From: an uncultured Methylococcaceae bacterium
GTDB taxonomy: Bacteria; Pseudomonadota; Gammaproteobacteria; Methylococcales; Methylococcaceae
Reading direction: 5' to 3'
Length of the DNA: 64,000 nucleotides
NCBI GenBank assembly: GCA_903934875.1
Contig: CAIZPP010000067.1
Coordinates: forward strand, 1 to 64,000
The translations under genes and the position numbers were made by a program. Shown piece by piece: positions 17,189-25,908 of this stretch; the stretch's first letter is position 1, and every line of letters begins with the position of its first letter. A model generated the notes under the pieces. It was not told the DNA's origin. It did not search any database and was given only the letters and a program-made list of their open reading frames with translations.

Positions 17189-18586
17189 TCACTTGCTATC
17201 TAAGAACATATCATAAAATGACTTCCCTAAATCGTTCTTTATTGATGAAATTCTTTTGAATACGTCATCACTGATGTTTATTGATTCGCCTTTAGCAGAT
17301 AGCTGATTTATGCCAAAATGATCCTCTAAAATAAGAGATTCTTCTTTTTCCATGATATTCTGAATGCATTTCATCATATCAATACTATGACTAGCTATAA
17401 CAATATTAATACCTTTTTTACTCAACTCAAATAGAGTATTAATCATTATCTTTTGCCATGCCGGGTGCAGGTGAACCTCTGGTTCATCGACAAAAATATA
17501 GCTCCCATTTGCAAGAATGCCTCTTTCAATTAATAACAAAATGATCCCTAAATTAGTAATACCTAATGCTGTAGAGTGAAGATTGATGTTTTTAGCATAG
17601 CCTTCTTCTTTAAAATATAAATCACCAGATTTCGATATTATGATCTCACCACCGATTTCTTTTTTAATTGCTCCTTGCTCAAAACTAATACTGTCACTGC
17701 TTTTGATTTTATTTTTTAACAAATCAACAAGATCATAAAAATGCTTTGGGACACCTGAAAGATAATCGGTCTGCCTAAGTCGTCTTAACCTTAGAAACTG
17801 ATTACTTTCTCTAACAGAATTTAAAGCATCTATCATTTTCCAATAAACGGGTGACTCTAGGTATACAACATTATAAAGTTTTTGGAATTCATCAATACTG
17901 CTTGCATTTAAACTAAAAACTAATACTTCTTTTTTTATTTCTATTTTCCCAAGCTTATCTAAATTAAAGCTAGAAAACTCTTCATCACCAGAATGGTAAT
18001 TTTTAAGGTCAGTTAGATTGGATACTTGAAAGTTTTCTTTTAAAGCATTAATAACTCCATCTCTGATTCCTGCTACAAGACATTCGCTAGGGTTGTCAGC
18101 AATTTTTTTAAGCCGATTAATATTTTGCTTAATAGGGTCTGAATGCTCTCTAATCTTTGAGTATTTACGAGCTACTGTGGCTGACATTAGATTATTGAAT
18201 GAGCGTTCTAATTTGTCAATTGCTTCTTTTAACAAAAATGATCGAGATACTTGATTGGAAAAAGTATTCTTTACAAAAGTATCCTCAATTTTTTCTTCGA
18301 TTAGATTTATGCTTGATACAAAATCATTAAGGGCATAATTTACGGCCCAACTTGGATTTTGAAAAGTTGAACCTAATACTTCGGCAATCCTTTTAATCTG
18401 AGTAGTTCGTTTTAGCGTTTCAATTGTTACATGATCCGCATTGATTGTGCTAAAGAAACTATACAACGCTTTTGTAATGAAGCTTTTTCCAGACGAATTA
18501 GGCCCTGCTAATACAGTGAAAGGACGTAATTTTATGGTTGCATTATCAATTTTGCCAAAATTTTTAATGCTTATATCAAATTTCAT
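17189..18586 (-). CDS. AAA family ATPase (ABC-like, OLD/SMC-type fold), island gene
   Basis: 465-residue ATPase with Walker A AGPNSSGKSFITKAL at residues 27-41 and Walker B YIFVDEPEVHLHP near residue 360. An H-loop-like IVIASHS follows. The long middle region is helical and probably a coiled coil. No TOPRIM nuclease domain is visible at the C terminus, so it differs from classical OLD nucleases. The AT content is clearly higher than in the flanking GTPase and sigma-54 activator genes. It leads a two-gene operon, and a candidate promoter lies at 18640-18663. It may be a defence or toxin-type ATPase; no function is demonstrated by sequence. Confidence 0.75.
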   Translation of the reverse strand: MKFDISIKNFGKIDNATIKLRPFTVLAGPNSSGKSFITKALYSFFSTINADHVTIETLKRTTQIKRIAEVLGSTFQNPSWAVNYALNDFVSSINLIEEKIEDTFVKNTFSNQVSRSFLLKEAIDKLERSFNNLMSATVARKYSKIREHSDPIKQNINRLKKIADNPSECLVAGIRDGVINALKENFQVSNLTDLKNYHSGDEEFSSFNLDKLGKIEIKKEVLVFSLNASSIDEFQKLYNVVYLESPVYWKMIDALNSVRESNQFLRLRRLRQTDYLSGVPKHFYDLVDLLKNKIKSSDSISFEQGAIKKEIGGEIIISKSGDLYFKEEGYAKNINLHSTALGITNLGIILLLIERGILANGSYIFVDEPEVHLHPAWQKIMINTLFELSKKGINIVIASHSIDMMKCIQNIMEKEESLILEDHFGINQLSAKGESINISDDVFKRISSIKNDLGKSFYDMFLDSK

Positions 18587-18639
18587 TTTTATCTAAAGCC
18601 CAGTGGATAAATATCAAAAAACACAAGCTTTCGCGAAAG

Positions 18640-18663
18640 ACTACACGTTATTATAGCGTGTAA
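18640..18663 (-). promoter_or_regulatory. Candidate promoter with short palindrome
   Basis: On the minus strand TATAAT is at 18650-18655, inside an inverted repeat ACACG-N9-CGTGT. It lies 55-75 bp before the AAA ATPase start. No good -35 box is obvious, so either activation or overlap with an operator is possible. Confidence 0.3.
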
Positions 18664-18865
18664 TGGGTCTGTTCTGCGACATCTATTCATGCGAATCGGC
18701 AAGCGCTGGCGGTGCATATGCAAACCACAGAATTCTGCAATGAGAATTGCCGGGAAACATGAAAGTTGCGTGAAAAAATTCAGGTTTTTCGTGTAATATA
18801 GTGATGTTTTTTGTCAAAAAAGCTGATTTGAATCTTCCCACCCCGGCCAATAAAATTGCAAGCCC

Positions 18866-19807
18866 ATGTTTGATGCATTGATTGGGCAGTCGCCTAATTT
18901 CGAGGCAATGCTTAGAAGCGCGAAAATGGTGGCGGCAACCGATGTTACCGTACTGATCTGTGGCGAAACAGGCACAGGCAAAGAACTGTTGGCCAACGCC
19001 TTGCAAAACCACGGCCCACGCGCCAAGAAGCCCTACATCACGCTCAATTGTGCCGCCCTGCCCGAGCCTCTAGTCGAATCAGAACTGTTTGGCCATCGCC
19101 GGGGGGCATTCACCGGTGCGGTGGCAAACCAGACCGGGCGCTTGCAAGCCGCAGACGGCGGCACCCTGTTCATGGACGAAGCAGATTCGCTGCCCATTCC
19201 CGTCCAGGCCAAACTGTTGCGTTTTCTTGAAACCGGAGACATTCAACCGGTTGGCGACAGCCTTGCTCTTCGCGTCGATGTGCGCATCATCGCCGCCACG
19301 AATTCTAATTTGGAGGAAAAGATAGCCAAGGGCGAGTTCCGCAAAGATCTCTACTACCGCCTGAATGTCGTGCCACTGGAAATACCGCCGTTGCGCGAAC
19401 GCATGGGCGACATTCAACTGTTACTGCATCATTTCCTGCGTCATTTCGCCGCTCTGCACAAGCTTCCGCCACCCACGCTGTCCAATAGCACCCTCTCCCG
19501 TTTGCAAGAACACGGCTGGCCGGGCAATGTGCGGGAATTGCGCAACGTCTGCGAGCGGCTTTGCATTCTGTTGGCAGGCCGTCATATCGAAGAGGAACAC
19601 CTGCCTGAAGACATTGCCCGCACTCCCCGCGCCCATTGGGGTGAGTTCGTCCTCCCCGAAGAGGGTATTGAACTGGAACAAGTGGAAATGCATTTGATCA
19701 GGCAAGCCCTGCAACGCACCCATGACAACCGCAGCCGCGCAGCCCGCCTACTGGGCATCTCCCGCGACACCCTGCTTTATCGAATGCAAAAATATAATAT
19801 GCGTTGA
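18866..19807 (+). CDS. Sigma-54-dependent transcriptional activator without receiver domain
   Basis: 313 residues consisting of an AAA+ sigma-54 interaction domain and a C-terminal Fis-type helix-turn-helix. Visible motifs are Walker A GETGTGKE, the sigma-54 contact loop GAFTGA at about residue 80, Walker B GGTLFMDEAD, and NVRELRN. The HTH is in NRSRAARLLGISRDTLLYRM. There is no N-terminal regulatory domain and an in-frame TAA precedes the ATG, so activity must be set by expression or a partner protein, as for PspF. The target is unknown; it is convergent to msbA and downstream of the AT-rich island. Confidence 0.88.
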   Translation: MFDALIGQSPNFEAMLRSAKMVAATDVTVLICGETGTGKELLANALQNHGPRAKKPYITLNCAALPEPLVESELFGHRRGAFTGAVANQTGRLQAADGGTLFMDEADSLPIPVQAKLLRFLETGDIQPVGDSLALRVDVRIIAATNSNLEEKIAKGEFRKDLYYRLNVVPLEIPPLRERMGDIQLLLHHFLRHFAALHKLPPPTLSNSTLSRLQEHGWPGNVRELRNVCERLCILLAGRHIEEEHLPEDIARTPRAHWGEFVLPEEGIELEQVEMHLIRQALQRTHDNRSRAARLLGISRDTLLYRMQKYNMR

Positions 19808-19863
19808 TTGCAATGAATCCGTAAGGGCAGTGGTGCTGATTTTAAACACACGTTGGCAACACC

Positions 19864-19990
19864 GTAGGGTGCGCACTGCGCACCAAAGCCAACACACGTG
19901 ACAGGCGGGATAAAATAACAGCCAACCGCCGATGTCGGCAGAAGGGCCGTGTATGGATGCCGGGGCAGTGGTGCGCAATGCGCACCCAAC
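19864..19990. repeat. GGTGCGCA palindromes between convergent genes
   Basis: Two palindromic units, GTAGGGTGCGCACTGCGCACC at 19864-19884 and GTGGTGCGCAATGCGCACCC at 19968-19987, are inverted to each other. They fill the space between the convergent sigma-54 activator gene and msbA and could act as a two-way terminator. Confidence 0.55.
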
Positions 19991-19993
19991 AAC

Positions 19994-21766
19994 TTACCCT
20001 TCAAGCGGATGGTTGAATTGCATCCGATTCAATTCCGCATAGAACGAATCGCGTGCCATCAACTCGTCGTGGGTGCCGGACTCCAAAATGCTCCCCGCCC
20101 GCAAGACATAGATCACATCGGCATTCTGGATGGTGGATAGCCGGTGCGCCACAATCAGCGTAGTGCGGTTGCGCATCAACACTTCCAGGGCATCCTGGAC
20201 GTAACGCTCCGATTCGGCATCCAAGGCCGAAGTGGCCTCGTCCAAAATGAGGATAGGGGCGTTTTTCAACAGAGCGCGGGCTATGGCGATGCGCTGCCGT
20301 TGCCCGCCGGACAGCACAATGCCTTGCTGGCCTACCTGGGTATCAAATCCCTGCGGCAATTCTTCGATGAACTCCAAGGCGTGGGCCGCCCTCGCGGCCT
20401 CTCTTATGGCATCCGCTGAGATTTCCACGCGGTTGCTGCCGTAGGCGATGTTGTTGGCTACGGTGTCGTTGAACAAGGTGACTTCCTGCCCGACATAGGC
20501 GATATGTTTGCGCAGATTGTCCAGCGTCAAATCACGGATGTTGTGCCCATCTATCAAAATCTGCCCTGCGGTCGCATCGTACAGCCTAGGCAATAGGCGG
20601 ATCAGCGAAGTTTTGCCACTGCCCGACTGGCCGACTAAGGCGATGGTCTTGCCTGAGGGAACGGTGAGGCAGATGTCGTCCAAAGCATTTTCCAGGCGGT
20701 CTTGATAACCTAGGCTGACATGGCGGTACTCGATCCGCCCTTCCACTTTGTCCAACTCTATGCTGCCTACATCCTTTTCCCGTTCCATATCCACCATCTC
20801 GAAAATGCTCTCGCTGGCGGCGACACCTTTTTGCACTATGCCTATCGCCTGGGTAAACCGTTTAATGGGGCTTTGCATCATCGCCATAGCGGCGATGAAG
20901 GCAATCAAACTGCCGGGGGTGATGGACTGGCGCACGGAATCCAAGGACACCGCATAGAGAATCGCCGAAAAGCCACTCACATAGATCAACTGGATCACCG
21001 ACCCGCTCATGGCGTTGGTGAAGATCAACTTCATCTGCTGCTTTTGGTTGTGTTCGTTCTCTTTGCCAAACTTGACGGTTTCATAAGCCTTGCCGTTGAA
21101 CACCTTGACGATGCGCTGGGCTTCGATGACTTCCTGGGTCACATGGCCCACGCTGCCCATGGAATCTTGGATGCGCGAACTGATTTTGCGGAAGCGCTGG
21201 GTGATTTTGCGCACACTGACGGCCAAAATCGGCGCGACGACCAGGAAGATCATCGACAACTGGATGTTTTCGTACAACATCAACGCGGTCAGCCCGATCA
21301 TGCTCAGGCCGTCCTTGACTATATTGACTGCGCCCTCGGTCATGGCCTGTGCCACTTGTTCGGTGTTGTACAGCAGTTTGGAAAGCAATTCGCCGGAGGA
21401 GGCACGGTCATAATACCCGCAAGGCAGGTTTAGAAATTGATCGAAAAGCTGGCGGCGCATATCGGCTATGATGCGGCGGCCGACCCAGCCGGAGCAATAA
21501 TCACCCAAAAAACCGGTAACACCCCGGATCAACGAAAGGCCTAGCAATATCCAAGGCGCTTGGCGCAGGAATGACGGATCGTGCTCGATAAAGCTGCCGT
21601 CAATCAAGGGTTGGATCAGCTTGGCGAAAGCCGGCCCGAGCATGGCGTAGATCGACATGGAAACCACCGACACCGTAAACATTTTCCAATGCGGCAAGCC
21701 ATAGCCGATTAGGCGGCGGTAGATCGAAAAGCTACTTTTCTTATTTTTTTGCGGGTATTTTTTCAT
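19994..21766 (-). CDS. msbA: Lipid A export ABC transporter MsbA
   Basis: 590-residue half-transporter with an N-terminal six-helix membrane domain and a C-terminal ATPase domain. Walker A is GQSGSGKTSLIRLL, the ABC signature LSGGQRQRIAIARAL, and Walker B ILILDEATSALD, followed by the H-loop His in IVAHRLST. Length and domain order match MsbA, which flips lipid A-core or related glycolipids across the inner membrane. It lies downstream of an O-antigen ligase gene in an envelope cluster. The ATG follows a CAGC-box end by about 2 nt, and no Shine-Dalgarno sequence fits between them. Export of another polyprenyl glycolipid is possible. Confidence 0.88.
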   Translation of the reverse strand: MKKYPQKNKKSSFSIYRRLIGYGLPHWKMFTVSVVSMSIYAMLGPAFAKLIQPLIDGSFIEHDPSFLRQAPWILLGLSLIRGVTGFLGDYCSGWVGRRIIADMRRQLFDQFLNLPCGYYDRASSGELLSKLLYNTEQVAQAMTEGAVNIVKDGLSMIGLTALMLYENIQLSMIFLVVAPILAVSVRKITQRFRKISSRIQDSMGSVGHVTQEVIEAQRIVKVFNGKAYETVKFGKENEHNQKQQMKLIFTNAMSGSVIQLIYVSGFSAILYAVSLDSVRQSITPGSLIAFIAAMAMMQSPIKRFTQAIGIVQKGVAASESIFEMVDMEREKDVGSIELDKVEGRIEYRHVSLGYQDRLENALDDICLTVPSGKTIALVGQSGSGKTSLIRLLPRLYDATAGQILIDGHNIRDLTLDNLRKHIAYVGQEVTLFNDTVANNIAYGSNRVEISADAIREAARAAHALEFIEELPQGFDTQVGQQGIVLSGGQRQRIAIARALLKNAPILILDEATSALDAESERYVQDALEVLMRNRTTLIVAHRLSTIQNADVIYVLRAGSILESGTHDELMARDSFYAELNRMQFNHPLEG

Positions 21767-21767
21767 G

Positions 21768-22039
21768 TACAGCGTTTTTATCTTAAAAATATACCTACTC
21801 CCGTATCACTCTAAAAATGGTTGATTGGTAGGATGGGCAAAGGCCGTCAGGCCGTGCCCGTCAAACAGCGCCGACCAAGATGGGCACGGCCCTAGGGGCC
21901 TTTGCCCATCATACACTTTGTCCAATTTTGTAGTGATTAGGGAGTAATGAAGGATATTCAGCTAATGGTCCAAGTTAACTGAATACCTTGCCCTTTCATT
22001 CCAGCTATCAAGTAACTCTTCGATATTAAAAGCGCTGTA
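21768..22039 (-). repeat. CAGC-box element, copy split by a nested insertion
   Basis: The left part starts TACAGCGTTTTTATCTTA beside the msbA ATG. The right part ends TCGATATTAAAAGCGCTGTA inside the 3' end of the O-antigen ligase gene. A 151-bp second element (21796-21946) separates the halves; the core GTTAACTGAATACCTTG continues after it. The element fills the whole junction between the two genes. Confidence 0.8.
21796..21946. mobile_element. TA-bounded MITE nested in a CAGC-box element
   Basis: Left end TACTCCCGTATCACTCTA, right end TTGTAGTGATTAGGGAGTA; these are imperfect inverted copies ending in TA. Inside is a long palindrome based on GATGGGCAAAGGCC. A fragment with the same left end, ACTCCCTTATCACTCTAA, is at 46736-46763. 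The insertion separates two parts of an otherwise recognisable CAGC-box element, so it came later. Confidence 0.7.
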
Positions 22040-23405
22040 AATCCCGTTGATTTTCAAGATGCACGGCATAGGTGAGGGCCGCCCATATCAGGGAATAGTT
22101 ACGCCAAGCATACTTGTATATCTGGAAATCAAAAAAAACCATAATCGCCATAAAAATCCAACCGGCAAACAGAAAGCATGCATAATCCCATCCAATACTT
22201 CCATTGGCTTGGGCTTTCCACACACCTGCCAAAAGCAACAAGGGCAAGGCCAAAAACGGCAAAGAGCCAAGCACACCGAAGCGCACTAGGAATTCGAGAT
22301 ACAGATTATGCAAGTGATACAAGTGCAGGGTTTCAATGCTGCCATCCTTGCGGGTTACGGATTGTGACAATAGGGGATTATTCTCTTGTTTAACCAATGC
22401 CTCAGTTGTTCCCGGACCCCACCCCAAGAAAGCCCTTTCCTTCCATTTCCGCCAGCCGATTTCCCACAGTATTTTACGGTAGCCAACGCTGCTGGTCATC
22501 AGAACCTCCTGTCCCTCAACCTGCATTTTGACCACTTCAGGTTCGGAACGCACTTGTTCGGCATTGATACGATTGAAAATGGTTGCATAATTTTCATGAA
22601 GAAAAAAAGCGGCCAATCCAACTATGATTGCCAAAATGACCAGGCTTTTGCTTGATATTTTCGCAGCGCCAATTAACGAGCCTTTATAGCGGACAATCAA
22701 AGCCACAGGCAATACCAAGGCCAAAGCCAGCCAAGCCCCACGCGTTTGATTTAACACGATGGATTCGAGTAAGATCAACAGGCAGACTAGCCAGACACTC
22801 GCTTTCAACCCTACTAGCCATCTTGCGCTAGCGGGCTGTTGACTCATCATGCTGGGCACAAGCAATAACAGGCCCAATACCGTGCCGCCTGCGATAGGCG
22901 CAAATACTGTTAGCGCCAATCCAAACCCAGTTCTTTCAACTTTTGCTAGATTCCATACATCAGCCCAATCAAAATTGACGATAATCCTGATCAGCAGGCT
23001 TGCGGCAAGGACCAGCAGCATACTGTTGATATGCTTTCTGTGCCGGAATTGCTGCCAAGCGACTGGAATGAAAAATAGCCAGTGCATAAAATTAAATGCC
23101 GCAATCCGTTGATCCTCGGCTGTTGCGGGAAACTCACAACTGGCCCAGACGGAATAACACAGGATGTAGAGGACGATCAATAGGAAAACCTGTGCCACAG
23201 GGTCTTGTTTTAACACTGGCATCCATGTTTTTGTCTGGAACACAAAAACGAGCCCCACAACCGCCAAACCGACATAGGCGACGGTGGCGTTAAGCTGGAA
23301 GAAGAGCAGAAAAAGGAAAAGCCCAAAGCCGCCAATAGTGTCAAGCCTGCTCAAGCCGGCATCACTGGCGTTTTCGTTGTGACTATTAAATGAGGCTATC
23401 AGCAT
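22026..23405 (-). CDS. O-antigen ligase/polymerase-like membrane protein (Wzy/WaaL superfamily)
   Basis: About 459 residues with 11-12 hydrophobic segments and the large periplasmic loop that defines the O-antigen ligase family. That loop includes RKILWEIGWRKWKERAFLGWGPGT and the LHLYHLHNLYLEFLVRFG His-rich motif. The longer frame to 23513 is unlikely: the ATG ending at 23405 lies within the end of the upstream GT4 gene (20-bp overlap) and begins a normal first helix. The enzyme would attach or polymerise polysaccharide on the periplasmic side. The last codons and the TAA stop are contributed by the CAGC-box element (QRF then stop). Confidence 0.82.
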   Translation of the reverse strand: MLIASFNSHNENASDAGLSRLDTIGGFGLFLFLLFFQLNATVAYVGLAVVGLVFVFQTKTWMPVLKQDPVAQVFLLIVLYILCYSVWASCEFPATAEDQRIAAFNFMHWLFFIPVAWQQFRHRKHINSMLLVLAASLLIRIIVNFDWADVWNLAKVERTGFGLALTVFAPIAGGTVLGLLLLVPSMMSQQPASARWLVGLKASVWLVCLLILLESIVLNQTRGAWLALALVLPVALIVRYKGSLIGAAKISSKSLVILAIIVGLAAFFLHENYATIFNRINAEQVRSEPEVVKMQVEGQEVLMTSSVGYRKILWEIGWRKWKERAFLGWGPGTTEALVKQENNPLLSQSVTRKDGSIETLHLYHLHNLYLEFLVRFGVLGSLPFLALPLLLLAGVWKAQANGSIGWDYACFLFAGWIFMAIMVFFDFQIYKYAWRNYSLIWAALTYAVHLENQRDLQRF

Positions 23406-24519
23406 AGGCGAAACCCAATACCTCCAAATAGCGTTGCGTGCTACTTTCAACGAAAAATGGCGCAACCGCCTCTCGCAATGCTGTGCCCGAAAGCGGGTTG
23501 GACAGGGTATCAAGCATAGCCTTGGCCATGCTTTGCGGGTCGCCTACGGGAACCAAGGCACCGAACTTGCCGCCTGCCAAGGTTTCACTCGGCCCGTACG
23601 GGCAATCGGTGGACATGGACGGAACGCCTAAGGCCATCGCTTCAATGAGTACATTACCGGAACCTTCCCAAGCCGAGGATAAAACGAATAATGCGGATTT
23701 CTTCATCCACGCGTAAGGGTTGGCGGCATATCCCGGCAATGCGACGCTTCCGGTCAAATCAAGTTCCGCCACTAGGTTTTCCAAATCTTGCCGCAGCGGC
23801 CCCTCGCCAATGATGACCAGTTTACAGCCTTCCCTTTGCCGCCGCACGATGTTAAACGCCCTAATCAGGGTGGCAAAGTCTTTTTCCTTGGTCAGCCGGC
23901 CGGCGCCTAGAATGACAGGAATGGATGGGTTGTTGAGCCAGGGGTGGTCTACCGGTTCTTCGCTTTTGCGGAATACATCCGGTGTGATAATTGGGTTGGG
24001 CAGGGCGACCAGACGCTCGCGAGGGTATCCAGCCACTTTGATGGTATCCTCAATAACACCCTCGGATACGGTGATGATCATGTCCACTAGTGGAAACAGC
24101 CAGCGCATGGGGGCACAGCGCACCCAGCGTTGAAAAGGGGTTTTGGTTTCCAAATAGCCCGATATATTATTGTGCAACTGCCCCACTAAACGCGTATCGA
24201 CACGGGCAAACAGACGGGCAAGCACTGCAATGCGAACTGCCCGGTCCTTGGCCGCCACCAACACATCAGGGCGTTCTTTCCGCAAATAGCGGGTCAATGC
24301 CGGCAAGGCAAGGTGCGTATGTTTGACTTTGAGGTCGATTACGCGAATGTTTGGCCAAGGGATTTCCGGCAACCAGCCTTTTTTGCCAACCACCGCCAAC
24401 AAATCAACATCGATATCATGGGTGGCCAAGCCTTGCAACAGATGATGCACTACCCGTTCGACACCGCCCGTGCCTGAGAATGCTACAAAAATTGCCAAAT
24501 GGGGACGTTTTGTGTTCAT
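23386..24519 (-). CDS. Glycosyltransferase family 4 protein
   Basis: 377-residue cytoplasmic GT-B glycosyltransferase. The N-terminal SGTGGVERVVHHLLQGLA is a donor/acceptor loop typical of GT4. The C-terminal half has VILGAGRLTKEKDF and the EX7E-type motif in SAWEGSGNVLIEAMALGVPS. It probably extends an LPS or exopolysaccharide chain. It is downstream of another GT4 gene and overlaps the O-antigen ligase gene. The ATG lies 3 nt from a full CAGC-box element, which leaves no room for a separate ribosome binding site. Confidence 0.87.
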   Translation of the reverse strand: MNTKRPHLAIFVAFSGTGGVERVVHHLLQGLATHDIDVDLLAVVGKKGWLPEIPWPNIRVIDLKVKHTHLALPALTRYLRKERPDVLVAAKDRAVRIAVLARLFARVDTRLVGQLHNNISGYLETKTPFQRWVRCAPMRWLFPLVDMIITVSEGVIEDTIKVAGYPRERLVALPNPIITPDVFRKSEEPVDHPWLNNPSIPVILGAGRLTKEKDFATLIRAFNIVRRQREGCKLVIIGEGPLRQDLENLVAELDLTGSVALPGYAANPYAWMKKSALFVLSSAWEGSGNVLIEAMALGVPSMSTDCPYGPSETLAGGKFGALVPVGDPQSMAKAMLDTLSNPLSGTALREAVAPFFVESSTQRYLEVLGFAYADSLI

Positions 24520-24522
24520 ACT

Positions 24523-24645
24523 TACAGCGTTTTCAACATCAAAGAATTACTTGATAGATGGAATGAATGGGCAAGATATTCAGTTAACTTGAAATGATAG
24601 CTGAATATGCTTTGTTATGCTTATTTTAAAGATGAAAATGCTGTA
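24523..24645 (+). repeat. CAGC-box element, full copy at a GT4 gene start
   Basis: Starts TACAGCGTTTTCAACATC and ends AAAGATGAAAATGCTGTA, 123 bp, with the AGTTAACTTGAAATG core. It is one of the best-preserved copies. It lies 3 nt upstream of the GT4 start codon (gene on the minus strand), so the transcript from the upstream GT4 gene must read through it. Confidence 0.85.
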
Positions 24646-24653
24646 TGGCTCAA

Positions 24654-24720
24654 CAAGTAACTCTTCAATATTAAAAACGCTGTAACTGAATAACCTGCGC
24701 TATCATATCCACTGAAGACG
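24654..24720 (-). repeat. CAGC-box half plus core fragment
   Basis: AAGTAACTCTTCAATATTAA followed by AACGCTGTA (to 24684) is an inverted half element. It is followed by ACCTGCGCTATCATATCC, which is the inner core of the family in reverse order. This arrangement suggests a rearranged second copy next to the full one. Confidence 0.65.
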
Positions 24721-24750
24721 TTTTTGCGTACGTCCTACTAGTGACAAATC

Positions 24751-24785
24751 AGACCGACTCGGTTTCTAAAACCGAGCCGGTCTTA
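24751..24785 (-). terminator. Strong hairpin after GT4 gene
   Basis: AGACCGACTCGGTTT and AACCGAGCCGGTCT form a stem of about 14 bp just downstream of the GT4 stop at 24791. No run of T follows on the coding strand, so termination may be weak or the hairpin may only stabilise the transcript. Confidence 0.5.
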
Positions 24786-24790
24786 GTGGC

Positions 24791-25882
24791 TCATCGACCA
24801 CCTTCCAGCGTTTCGACATAAACGCGGTGATTGTCTCTGACCATTCTGTCAATTGAAAAGCTCTCCAATACCAACTCCCGTCCAGCCAAGCTGAATTGCC
24901 GCAATTGGTCTGGATCATCCAGCAACGCGATGATATGTCTTGCCAAGCTTTTGCTGTCGCCGGGCTTGACCAGAAATCCGTTTAACTTATCCTGGACAAT
25001 CTCTGGTATGCCTCCGGCCCGGCAAGCGACGATGGGGACGCCACAAGCAGCCGCTTCCAGCAAAGCGACCCCGAGACCTTCCATGAACGCAGGATGCACC
25101 ACCATATCCACATAGGGAATGACTTTTTCAAGATCGGTTCGATAACCCTCAAAGCGGACGAACCTGTCCAAACCCTGCTTCTGGATGCTACGCTCCAACT
25201 CGTCCTTGAGCGGCCCCCGCCCAAAGATCAGCACACGGGCGCGTGGGTGTTTTGCCAGTATGGACGGCAGCGCCTCGAAAAAAACCGCATGTCCCTTGCG
25301 TGGGATCAGTTGCGCGATCATGGCCAACACCGGCCCGTCGCCAGTCAGGCCAAACTCCTCCAGAAACCCCTCTCGGTCTGCTTTAACCGGGCTGAACCGT
25401 TCCGTATCCACCGCGCTGGGAATGCAGATGACGCGCTCCTTCGCCACCCCCGCTTCCAACAACACCTCTCTGATGCCCCTTGAGATGGTAATGATTTTAT
25501 GGAATAGCGGAAATTTGAAGTGCAGGTCAAAAAAACTGGGAGGATTATCCACCCTGCGGCTGTGGACCATAGGAATTTTTTCCAATCGGCCCGCCAATGC
25601 CGTCAGCATATCGCCTCGCCGACTGTGGACATGCAACAAATCCGGTTTTTCATGGCGGATGACCTTGCGCAGACGGCCTATGAAGTTCAGGTCCACATCG
25701 CCTTTGGTTTTGATGCGGTGGATTTTCACATCCGGGTTGCTTATCGCACCGGCAATTTCCGCGCCTGCGGCGCAAACCAAGCCATATTCGCCGGAAAACT
25801 TTTGCAGGCCATTCAGCAAGTAGGCGACTTGTCTAGCACCGCCATAAAGGTGGCGGCCCATTTCCACATGCAGGATTTTCAA
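24791..25882 (-). CDS. Glycosyltransferase family 4 protein
   Basis: 363-residue GT-B glycosyltransferase. The N-terminal MGRHLYGGARQVAYLLNGL is the GT4 glycine-rich loop. The C-terminal half has MIAQLIPRKGHAVF and the EX7E motif in FMEGLGVALLEAAACGVPIV. The start is a TTG with GGAG 8 nt upstream. It follows the asparagine synthase-like gene by 26 bp and is likely in the same envelope polysaccharide operon. The sugar is unknown. Confidence 0.87.
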   Translation of the reverse strand: MKILHVEMGRHLYGGARQVAYLLNGLQKFSGEYGLVCAAGAEIAGAISNPDVKIHRIKTKGDVDLNFIGRLRKVIRHEKPDLLHVHSRRGDMLTALAGRLEKIPMVHSRRVDNPPSFFDLHFKFPLFHKIITISRGIREVLLEAGVAKERVICIPSAVDTERFSPVKADREGFLEEFGLTGDGPVLAMIAQLIPRKGHAVFFEALPSILAKHPRARVLIFGRGPLKDELERSIQKQGLDRFVRFEGYRTDLEKVIPYVDMVVHPAFMEGLGVALLEAAACGVPIVACRAGGIPEIVQDKLNGFLVKPGDSKSLARHIIALLDDPDQLRQFSLAGRELVLESFSIDRMVRDNHRVYVETLEGGR

Positions 25883-25908
25883 AACCCAACTCCAATTTTA
25901 TTTATTTT

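Noticed and set aside
17189-18586. Classical OLD nuclease
   Set aside because: The expected C-terminal TOPRIM acidic motifs were not seen, so only an ATPase is called.
16583-18586. Gabija or Septu system
   Set aside because: The partner shows neither UvrD-like helicase motifs (Gabija) nor an HNH nuclease (Septu).
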